From NCBI RefSeq assembly GCF_000003815.2, contig NC_049987.1:8823100-8883099 (forward strand): 60,000 nucleotides of DNA. The letters are read 5' to 3'. A program made the translations under genes and the position numbers. Positions 36,120-48,100 of this stretch are shown here, piece by piece; position 1 is the first letter of the stretch; each line of letters begins with the position of its first letter. Source of the stretch: Branchiostoma floridae. Lineage: Eukaryota; Chordata; Leptocardii; Amphioxiformes; Branchiostomatidae. The notes beneath the pieces are model-generated. The model had not been told where the DNA came from. It saw only the letters and a program-made list of their open reading frames with translations, and made no database searches.

Positions 36120-39100
36120 CTACAAAAGAAGAAGAGATATAAGGTTGGTATAGAACTGATATAAAGAAATAACCGCAACAAACGAAGAAACCGACTGTCA
36201 GTTGATGAGTGTCCTCAAGTAGCTGTTCTTCAGTAGTTGCACAAAAGCCTTTTAAAATAATACTACCAAAGTCTGTGAAGCAACAGCTATGCTCCGTGGA
36301 TTTTAAGTGCCTACGGAATTAGTTTTAACCCATTCTGCCATCCTCAGGGAACACACTGCACTGCTGTCTAAGCCTGGCAGGTGTTAGAGAGGTGGGCGTA
36401 ACACCTCACTTACCACCTGAGAGTTCCTCTAGACTTTCTGTCTCTTCTACATGTGATAACACAGGGTATAAAACATGGTATGTAGTCAGAACACACCAAA
36501 AATACTACAAACTCATCACAAAGGCAATCTATTTTGCATCTCAAAGGATGCTGAGGAACAGACTGACGTGAAAGTGACCTAATCAAATCATCTGGGTATA
36601 TCACACTTGACTTTATTCCTGGTCATCTTTGGTCAGTCACTTCCTTAATTTTCTGTTGCATACATGTGTATTGTATCTGCAGGCACGTCGTTAACTTAAG
36701 TTAGTCTCCAATCAGTGTAGTTATAGAAGAATGGCTAGGTCAAAAAGTCCAGAAAGTTCTCTTTCTTCCAATTCTATGCTTGAATGTTAAACAATAGTTG
36801 CCAGTAGAAACTTCTGTTCTAAAGTTTGATATGTTGACACCTTGCCATCTTTGCCCAGGTATCTTATTTGAACACAAAGTTGTGACTACCCACCAGTGAT
36901 AGGCTTGCCGCACTTGGCACACTTCTTGGCGAAGAGGTCCCCGTAGCAGTTGATGCAGTAGGGTTTGTCGTCCTTAGAGGTGAAGCGCTCCCCAGACAAT
37001 TGCTTCTTGCAGTGGGTGCAGACGAAGCACTCCTTGTGATAAGGTTTGTCCTTATAGGTGATGCCACCCATGGAGATCACCTGGGAAGACAAAGGCCCAG
37101 ATACACGTATTAGATCATCAAACTGATAAAAATAACTTAAGCTGCACACTGTGGGTGAAAGCCTTTTGGAAAGAAGAATATAGATATTGATTTCAAACAA
37201 AATTTTGGAAGTTTATGCTCAAATTTTATGTCTTTTGTAGATGTATCAGCTTTAAAGGTACCCAGAGCAATTTTTTGTGCATTAAAATTGGAAATATTCT
37301 GGATGAGACAATTGGTACGATATTGACATTTACTTCACCATACTAGCACATTTGTATCATTATTTCGTACTTTCAGTGTTTAAAAGGACGCATAAACATG
37401 CCGCAAACATACCCCTTTGATTTATTACATCCTTCAATAATTCAGCACTGGATCAAGCGGATCGAGCCACTAACGGTTTCCCTTTCGTAATTTTCTGTGA
37501 TTTTTTAACGTGTGCGGGCACCGAGCAAATAGAATCTGATTCGCCCGTTCACAAATTGACACCTGATTCAATCAAGTGACGACATCTCCGGAAGCGTTCT
37601 CCGGGACTCATCGGTCGTGTTCGCGTGCATTCCAAAAATTTGAAATAATGGCACGTGCAGCGCTCAGATTTTCATCAAGTTCTCACCACCCAACGACGTC
37701 TCATCTTTGCTCAATGAAGGTCGATATGCAAGGCGATAGTATTACTTAACCCTAGTGTGTGTAAAAATGACTTGAGAATTGAATTTGATAAGACCAAAAA
37801 ATTGCTTTGGGTGCCTTTAACACTTAATAACAGGCATTCAATCTTCATCAGTATTTTTGAAAAAACTTGGGAACGGTTTGTCAGATCCATGATACTGTAG
37901 GCCGCAGCATGATGTCTGGATGGAAAGGATGAACAAACAGAGCAAACACCCACCTTCCCGCAAATCGCGCACTTCTTGGCGTACTTGTCCTCATAGCAGA
38001 TCTGGCAGATGACGCTGTCGTCCTTGGCGATGAAGCTCTTGGTGCCCATAGGCTTGGTGCACTCCTTGCAGGTGAAGCACTTCTCCATGAAGCACTTGCC
38101 CTGGTACTCCATCTTCTTGTCACCTTTATATGGGGGAGACATTTCAGTTTAAATTTTTCTTACAACGTAGAGTATGTCTTAAATGGTTGCACATACATTG
38201 AACATGATTTTAGCTAGCTCATGCTGGTGCTGGGGCATTTTTCATTCAAATTGAGCATTCTGAATTTTGTCTGTCATACGCAGCAAAATTCTGACAGTGA
38301 TGATTTTAGCTAGCTCATGCTGGTGCTGGGGCATTTTTCATTCAAATTGAGCATTCTGAATTTTGTCTGTCATACGCAGCAAAATTCTGACAGTGACAGA
38401 AAAACTGGCGCTACATGTAGCTATAGAGCTGTGGATAGGACCAAATTCACCGGAAAAACCATATAAGATATGGACTGACAACTTAAGGGAAGAATTCTTC
38501 AACTTACACAGTGAGTGTTAGGGACAGATGTACCTGGTAGTCTGCCATCAAGCCTCCCCATCTAACCCTCTTGAGACGGGTAACAACAAATGATAAACCT
38601 GATAGTGACTGAAAGAGCAGAATGAAATAACTGTACATACCAGGGCTGAAGTGCTCGCCGCATGCATCACACTTGCCCAGGAAGAGCTCCTTGTGGCACT
38701 GGGCACAGTAGATCTTGTCATTCTTCTGGGTGAACTGCTGATCCACCAGTGACTTCCCACACTTGGAGCAGTTGAAGCACTTTTCGCACCAGTGCTTGTT
38801 GTTGAAGGACAGATCCTGTGAAAAGTTAAAAATCATAACAGGCCGTTAAAACCACACCTTGGTCTTGGTCAGGCAAATTGGCAGACATTCAAGAGAAGCT
38901 ACTGGGTTAGAAATAGTACAGACAAAAACTCTTATGTGCGAGACTTGGAGGCTCCATTTTCAGATTTGGCAAGTGTTGTTGTCGGTGAATGAATAAATGG
39001 TTGGACAGAGCCAGGTGTATGAGAGGGTGAAGGTAGAAAGTGAACGTGTTCAAATTGAATTACAGCACTGTCTATGCCTGTACCTTCACGTCAGTCCCAA

Positions 39101-42100
39101 TCTTCTTGCCACATCCCTCGCACGGGAAGGCGAACAGCTTCTCATAGCATTTCAGACAGTAGGCGTTGGTGTCTCGGTTGACATAGCGATGGCCAGTCAG
39201 ACTGCAGTTACAGCTGAAGCAGTTGAAGTGGGTGGCATGCCACTGTTGCTTACTCATGTCTTTGGTGTATTCACCTGCGAAGATCAACTGGAGAGGCAAA
39301 ACAAAAGAAAACCTTTAGACACATAGAAAAATCTTCAAGAAACTTAATCTTTAACGAAGATTGTTTCAATTTCTTAATCTGAAATCTTAGTTCTGACACT
39401 GGATTTTGTACCTCAGAATCATCCTAGTGCTGCAAAAGAGGCATAGAAAATTTACTTTACACATGGACGGTGCCTTTTGGTGAAAGAAACATATGATTTA
39501 TACAGATAGATTCAGTTTTCTAAATGTGTTCTTGGAAGATGTACTGAGTGTAATCTTTGTTGATGAAAAAAATGTCTATATGGTACAACCAAATTTTTCA
39601 CAGAAGCTACAAGACTCTTTCAACAAGCGGTTGAGTGAAGTTATAAAACTTTGCTAATCTCGTAATATGTAAACTAAATAACCTGTATGAAACATATAAA
39701 ACATCTAGACTACAAATGTAGTACTAGACTGGAAAAAAATCAGATGGAATTTTTATGGCAGAAAATTGGAGACCAAAAGATTAAGTGAAAGATAGTGCTT
39801 TGAATGGCAATGATGTAATGCTGATATATGTCTTTGAATGTCCTTGATTACATATAAACAATATTTCGTGACTCCATCCATTTTTTTCTTACAAAAAGTG
39901 TTGTTGCTTTTCTACTCAATGCACATGTGGTGTGTTATAACCCCTTACAAAAAAGGCACATTTCAAAAATCTGAATGATGAATTATCAACATTTTACACA
40001 GCAAGTGCAGCTCGGGAACATACTGACAGTTCCACAAAACAATTAAAGAAAGCTGTTAATACACTACATGAGCTGTACATTAATATTTCATACATATCTC
40101 AACAACTCATATGTGTGTATAAATGATGAGATTTATTGAAACAAAGAGGCTCTAAGAACAGTTACTACTTTTCATCTAGGCTATCTTGAATCAGCTTTCT
40201 TTCTTGAAGCGAGCAGACACAGTAGTATATCAGCTGCATTATAAGGTCATATATAGACACTGTCTGTAGGCCATGCATTGTTGCCATAGCCTTGAAAACA
40301 TCACAGGAATCCATTGACCCATAAGATCTGGTGCAAGTGGTGAAACTGTATCCATTAATGACAAGGCTGGAGATTAACATTGTCTAAATGGGCCCTAAAA
40401 AAATTATCAACTTTTTCTTTCCCTCTGTTCTAGGACTTTTATTTGTCAGCCTCAAGACTTTTCAGCAAAGACTATCCTAAACTGCTATGGTTTTCCCCAG
40501 CTGTTAAGTTTAGAGCAACAAGAAGGGACTAGCTACCAGCTCTAGGAAGGAATGCAAAGACTACTGGATCTCGACAAACTTCTGCCCTGGGCTAGAAGAC
40601 AATTCAAACCCAACCATGCAATTCCTACTGACAGTTTTACATGTACCTAGTATCACCAAAACTGCTTTAGGCTACACTCCCACCTAACTAATGGGTGTGT
40701 CAGAAATGTCTCATTCACAATCAGCCAACTGTGTACGCAGTGGCGGCGGCACAGGGGGGCAGGGGGGGTCTGCTGCCCCCCCCAAAAAAATATGTTGGGG
40801 GGGCATCCCCCCACCCCACAAATCAAGCTGAAACCTTATGTATTTTTTTGCTGATGGAAATTTCAAGAAATCAAGCTAGTCAAACAGCAAAATTTACGCC
40901 TGAACACGCAAGAACGTTTCAGAGAGTCCCGATTTCAAAATTTCGCCAGAGTTCCCTTGTGACGGCTCGCGTCTTCGGCCATGTCGGCGCAGGACAATAT
41001 GTTGTGGGAGCGTCGCTCTCAAAAAACTTTTAAACTAATAGAAATTTTATTATCGTACTTAGCTTAGTTTACAAGCAGAATGTGGCCCTCAAATGCCGGA
41101 AATGACGTTTCAGGCGGTCAAGATTTCAAAATTTTCTCCGGACCTCCCGAGCGATGACATGGTTGAGGCGTGGGTCATCGCCCTCAAACATCTCTTTCTT
41201 TGACAAAAATGGTATTAGATTTAGCATAGTCCCTCAGCAAAATCTGTCCCTCAAAATACAGAAAATGGGGTTTCAGAGGGTGCAGATTTTAAAATTTCCC
41301 CAGACCAACCATGCGACAGCTTGCAACTTCGGCACTCGAAATCATGAATATACTTTGGGGGCATTGCCCTTGCTAAAAGTGTCTTTCTAACAGAATTGTC
41401 ATCAAAGTTAGCTTAGTCTGGCAGCAAAATGTGCCTGTCAAAACGCAGGAAATGGCGTTTTAGAGGGTCAAGATTTCAAAATTTTCCGAGGGAGCATGCC
41501 AAACTTCTGTCAGTAAAAGTTCCCCCCCCAAACGAAATTTGCTGCCGCGCCTCTGATACGTCTCTCCATTTTCCCAAACAAGGCACCAAAAATCTGACAC
41601 GTACATGCAAGACAGACAAAGGGGAGAGAGCTTTTTTTTTAGCTCATACGTTTACAATCATCATGACATTGTAAGGACTTAAACAATGAGAAGCCTGAGC
41701 GCTATGGACAGGAAACAACAAGGTTGTATTCCACTCACCACAAATCTCTGATAGATATATGAGGTTATAGAGCTGACATTGCACCTTCTTGGCATGTGAG
41801 GAGCCGTACACTACCTGATCTGTATCTGTATCTATTAGCCGGTATAACCGCCGTTCGGCGCAACACACCAGCTTCGCAGGCACGCAACGTGGCAGCAGCT
41901 GGTTATATTATACCGAATGACCAGTCACACCTAACTACCACACCTAATGATTTACAGTAGTAGTGGGTGAAACTGGTGCGACATGTCTTAGTCATCCTGC
42001 CTCAAGGGCAGGTGGTTGCACGTTAACAACATGGTGTCCGTTTGGAACATTTGTTTTCCTCCGTAACTCAGACAGTCACTCTGATCTAACTCCGTGCCTC

Positions 42101-45100
42101 CAAATTAGCCATTATAGGGTGAAAAATCAAGTTATTAAGTTGGAGACTTGTAACTCTTTAACAATTTTTTATCTGTAAAGTGTAAGATTGGACACTGGCA
42201 CTTTTCAATTCTGCTCAATTTTCAAAAGATTAGAGATTACTGCTGCCATCACAAAAATGCCATTTTGAGTAAACTGTTTTCTAACTTATCAATATTCACC
42301 ACTCAATTAGATTTTATTATGCCTGTAGGCTGTAGTCACATTTTCAGGAGTCAGCAACACCTTCTTCTAAACCCAACATTCCAGCCTCTTTCAAAACACG
42401 TCAAGGTTGCCAATGACTCTTTAACACATTCAATCCCAGGCAATTTCAACAGTTGCTGGTCCTGCTCTGATGCCATCCATCACCAACCACAGTAGCTGTC
42501 AACAGCCCAGCATGATTCTCCACACTTGACAGCAATAGTTCAAGCATGGGCGGAGCGAGTCTAATGTGGATATAGCATAGCCCCGCCCTCTCAAGGAGTT
42601 TGTTGGCATCCCCTGAGGGCGTAGCCCAGGGATGCCAACAACTCTGTTGAAATGTTATGATGACAGTCATGGGTGCCATGAATATGATTTATTGCATTGG
42701 TTAGAGCACGGCTGTCCCTTGAGAGGAAGGGAAGTCTGGCTCTTGGTTGGCTGAAACAGCAGGCCAAGTTAGTTAGAGCACTACCTCATGGGACAGAGGT
42801 GCTCTAACTAACTTGTGACCATACTATGTGGATTTCAAAAGCAACAAAATCCTATAAACCCCTGATTGGCTGAGGACAGATGGCTACGCTCTAAAGGGAG
42901 GTGGGCAGGAGAACAATTTCATCAACCAACTGGGTGGGCAGTGACACTAATGACCTCTTCTTGCCACTTTGGTTGCAGGACTCCCAGTCCATCACAAATT
43001 TAACCACAGCCAACCATACATGGGCTAGGGGGAAGGTTCATAAATCATGGGACAAATTACTGTTTTCCTCCAATATAAAACATCAAAAACCCTCTGTTTT
43101 GAGCCACTTCCTGGAGTAAAAAATGCTTGATTTACTGGTAGATGAGTATCTTGAAGAGTAGACATAAACACATAAAGATATGACAATTGTAAGACAATTT
43201 ACCCAGAGTTTCCTAATTTCGAACAAGTGTAGAAAATAGGGATTTGTCTTGCTTTTCATCAAACTATGCTGCTGATATCAACATTTGATTGTTGCTGGTA
43301 AGACAGACAAGTTGTCACACACATGTAAGACACTGTAAGCTCGAAGCACTTCACACCCAGCCTCAAGGATAGCTTCCGAAGACTCCATCCCCTCCCTAGT
43401 CAAGAATGTTGGTATGATTACCACTTCTGGGTCCCCACAACATTCAGGCTACCAGCACACATCCTCACACAGGCATTTCTCAAAGTCTTTGGCGACTTGC
43501 CAAGCTCAGAGATATTCAACTGAAACTTAATCCTGTAAGTGTAGACATCAATGCTCAAAGTTTTTAAGATTAAAATTGTTTGGGATAAGTTCCATCCTCA
43601 GGTGAATGTAAAGGGTGTGTCAATATGCTACAATTGGTCCTAGATGACGCAAGATAAATTGAATCATCTCAATGACAACTTCTCTGAATACCTTCAGGTA
43701 TTGCTAAAAGCTTCAGAGTCCAGCGTTCCACAAAAAAGCTTGAAATTACTGAGAGATATTTATAACTAAAAGAAAATTGGCCCCGGCGACTTCCCCTTGT
43801 AATAGTGGTAAAACCTACAGTGTGTTAGATAGCGCTGCACCTGTGAAGTAATTTGGAGAATGGGTGTGGTGCCTTTAAATAACATCCGTTGGTTATTGGG
43901 TGGGCCGACTACTCACTCTTTGCAGCCAGGGGCTGAATTGCGAGGAGCTTACATCAGCCCTGGTGAAACATGTCCGACAACTTTTCCTCAGCCCAAGTAG
44001 TGTGCACTGGGAGAGGCGCAGCCAGGCATTCTAGACTATCAACAAGACAAGAATTTTGTTCAAAGACTGCAGACAAGAAAAACCTTTAAGTACATTCTAG
44101 CCTGTTACTCGCAGGGCCGGTGTGGGAACCATTGTAGAACCAGAGGGGTGAGTAGGAACAGAAAGTAGGAACAGAAAGAAACAAACATGTCGACACCTTG
44201 GATCGAACCCGGGCCGGCAGATCAAAAGCCAACGTTCAAACCACAACGCCAAAAGTTCAAGAGCTATTAGCGTAGTCAGTTTGACAACGCTTAAACCACT
44301 GTTACATAGTACAGAAAAAGGATTTAATGAAAATAAATGTCTAAAGTTAAGCCCATTGTGATACTTTTGATATAAACTTCTGATTTGCAAATGCACGTTT
44401 TCAAATTCTCAACTCTGACCTAAGTCAGTACCTTCAAAATGACAAAGCAAGAATACAATGACCTTTCTGATCATTTGTGACTGATACGTCACAGTCAATC
44501 ATTTCAATTGATTAGTACCAAATGTAGAGCAAAAACTGCAAGTCATATCAACTTAGTAAATGGTCTACAACTCTTTCTGAAACCATGTTTTGTAAAAGTA
44601 TCTGATGATCAAGATAATGCTCACGCTACAGATTGAGACCCGATTTCAGAGCACTTAGGGTCTGAACTAGTTTACTGGGCTTCTCCTATCCTACTGTTTA
44701 CCGTAGAATAACATTTTGTCACCAACAAGCTTCCTTAGATGAAATAAACCATCAACTGTACACCATCTGGGCAAGAAACAGCAAATAATTAGACATCTGT
44801 TAATCTGTTACATCGGCTCCACTTATAGTTTAACCAAGGCAAATGGCGATCTCGATAATACCCTGCCAGACTTCTGGGCTGACAAGCCACAGTAAGTGCT
44901 TGGCATTTCAACAACACCTGTGGCACACGCCCACTGGTGCAAACTTTTCAAAGTTACTCAACAAGTCTTCTTACAAACGTTTATGTGCACCGCTAGGTCA
45001 TTCCTTTACAGACTAACAATAATGTAATGTACCTGATACAGTGATAGAAGTTCTGGTGAAGATTTTCCGCTGCTCTACTAGGGTGGAAGACCTTTGAGCA

Positions 45101-48100
45101 CTTCCTAGTCAATGCTTGCCTCCACGCCCCAGTACTGCCCTGCCTACCAAGTTTGAACAGATTTATAAGTTTATAAGTTTTTGCACTCAGCCCCAAATAG
45201 TCTTCCATGGTGCCGTGTGCAAAAGCAAGTACCGGTAGTACGACTCCCAGTGAAGATTACCCACCATCATGCCTGGGAAATGTCACGCATAGCTAATGTT
45301 ACATGAAGGACTGTGATTGGTGAAAGGGATAATTAACATGCGCCACCAACTGTTTACACGACAAGACAGGTGAAAGTAACCCACGTAACAACTCCTGAAA
45401 ACTTTTCTCTTCTGAATCAACACCACACTTGGACAATTCAAGGACGTTCTATACGTCCTTGGACAATTCAACAAGTAACATTAAAAACTGTCAAGTTTGT
45501 AAGACTAGGTTTATATGAGAAGGTTCTGATGTTTGAACAGATAGTAGGAATTGTGAACATATACATGTAGTAGGTAATTAGCAGAGTGTGATAATTGCAG
45601 TAATTGGGACCATTCAACTCTCACGAATATGCAAATTAGTTACCTCTCATGAACATGCAAATTGTAAATGATTACTAAGCAGGACGTCATGACTCCTGTA
45701 CAATGTACATGCACATACGTTGCATACAGCGTTGCGCACATGCACATGCGGTGCAAACGTCATGAATGTATCACCTAACAGCCTACGTCAAGAGTCTAGT
45801 AGGTCCCTCATCAATACCTTCTGTCTTCTGTTTTCGGTCAGACTGACCATTCTGAACCTTCTATGACACTCTGGCCATTCTGACCATTCTCCATCAGTCT
45901 CTGGCCATTCTGACCATTCTCTGTCGATCTGGCCACTCTGACCATTCTCCATCACTCTGGCCATGCTGACCATTCTCTGTCAATCTCGGGTCATTCTGCA
46001 TCACTCTGGCCATTCTGAACACCTCCATCACTCTGGCCATTCTGACTATTCTTCATCACTCTGGCCATTCTGACCATTTTCCATCCCTCTTGACATTCTG
46101 TCCATTCCCTACCACTCTGGCCATTCTCCATCACTCTGGCCATTCTGAACATTCTCTGTCACTCTGGTCATTCTGTCTATTCTCTGTCACTCTGGCCATT
46201 CTGACCATTCTGTCAGTCTCTGGTCATTCTGACCATTCTCTGCCACTCTGGCCATTCTCCATCACTCTGGCCATTCTGACCATTCTCCATCATTCTTAAC
46301 ATTCTGTCCATTCCCTACCACTCTGGCTGTTCTCCATCACTCTGGCCATTCTGACCATTCTCTATCAATCTTGCCATTCTGACCATTCTCAGCCACTCTG
46401 GTCATTCTGACCATTCTTCATCACTCTGGACATTCTCACCATTCTCCATCACAGATAATGGCCGGAGTGACAGAGAATGGTCAGAATGGCCAGAGTGACG
46501 AAGAATGGTCAGAATGGTCAGAGTGATGGAGAAAGGTCCGAATGGTCCGAGTGATGGAGAATGGCCAGAGTGATGGTCAAAATTCCCAGAGTCATGGGGA
46601 ATGCTCCGAATGGTCACTGTGGTCAGAGTGATGGAGAATGGCCAGAGTGATGGTCAGAATTGCCAGAGTGATGGGGAATGGTCAGAATGGTCACTATTCT
46701 CAGAGTGACAGAGAATGGTCAGAATGCTCAGAATGAAGGAGAATGGTCAGAATGCCCAGAGTGGTGGAGACTGGTCAGAATGCCCAGAGTGGTAGTAAAT
46801 GGTCAGAATGACCAGAGTGACAGAGAATGGTCAGAGTGATGGAGGTCAGAATGGCCAGAGTGGTGGAGACTGGTCAGAATGACCAGAGTGATGGAGAATT
46901 GTCAGAATGGCCAGAGTGATTGAGAATAGTCAAAATGAACAGAGTGACAGAGAATGGTCAAAATGACCAGAGTGACAGAGAATTGTCAGAATGGTCGGAA
47001 TGGCCAGAGTGGTGGTGAGTGGTCAGAATGACCTGAGTGACAGAGAATGGTCAGAATGGCCAGAGTGGTAGTGAATGGTCAGAATGACCAGAGTGATAGA
47101 GAATGGTGAGAATGGCCAGAGTGATGGAGAATGGTCAGAATGGCCAGAGTGGTAGGGAATGGATAGAATGGCCAGAGTGATGGAGAATGGTCAGAATGGC
47201 CACAGTGACAGAGAATGGTCAGGCTGACCAGAGTGATGGAGAATGGTCAGAATGGCCAGAGTGACAGAGAATGGTGAGAATGACCAGAGTGATAGAGAAG
47301 GGCCAGAGTTAACGGGAATGGTCAGAATGACCTGAGTGACATAGAATGGTCAGAATGGCCAGATTGATGGAGAATGGTCAGAAACTTGCCAAAGTGGTGG
47401 AGAACGGAGAGAATGGCCAGAGTGATGGAGAATAGTCAGAATGGCCAGAGTGATGGAGAATGGTCAGAATGGCCACAGTGACAGAGAAGTGGTCGGAATG
47501 GCCAGAGTGATGGAGAAAGGTCAGAATGGCCAGAGTGATGGAGAATGGTCAGAATGGCCAGAGTGGTGGACAATGGCCAGAATGGCCAGAGTGATGGACA
47601 ATGGTCAGAATGGCCAGAGTGGTGGAGAATGACCAGAATGGCCAGAGTGATGGTCAGAATGGCCAGAGTGATGGAGAATGGTCATAATGGCCACAATGAC
47701 ATTGTCAGAATGACCAGAGTGACAGAGTATGGTCAGAATGGCCAGAGTGATGGAGAATGGTCAGAATGGCCAGAGTGGTGGAGAATGACCAGAATGGCCA
47801 GAGTGATGGAGAATGGCCAGAGTGATGGTCAGAATTGCCTGAGTGATGGGGAATGGTCAGAATGGCCACAGTGACATTGTCAGAATGACCAGAGTGACAG
47901 AATGGTCAGAATGGCCAGAGTGATGGAGAATGGTCAGAATGGCCACAGTGACAGAGAATGGTCGGAATGGCCAGAGTGATGGAGAAAGGTCAGAATTGCC
48001 AGAGTGATGGAGAATGGTCAGAATGGCCAGAGTGGTGGACAATGGCCAGAATGGCCAGAGTGATGGACAATGGTCAGAATGGCCAGAGTGATGGAGAATG

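Noticed and set aside
44195-44275. Functional tRNA gene on the - strand
   Set aside because: The B box is good, but the acceptor and D arms do not pair and the unit is flanked by a target duplication with a tail, so it is SINE-like.
45788-48042. Open frames of 60-109 codons across the minisatellite (runs like ARVMENGQNGQSDGEWSEW)
   Set aside because: They follow from a stop-poor 28-base repeat, occur on both strands and have no splice or start context.
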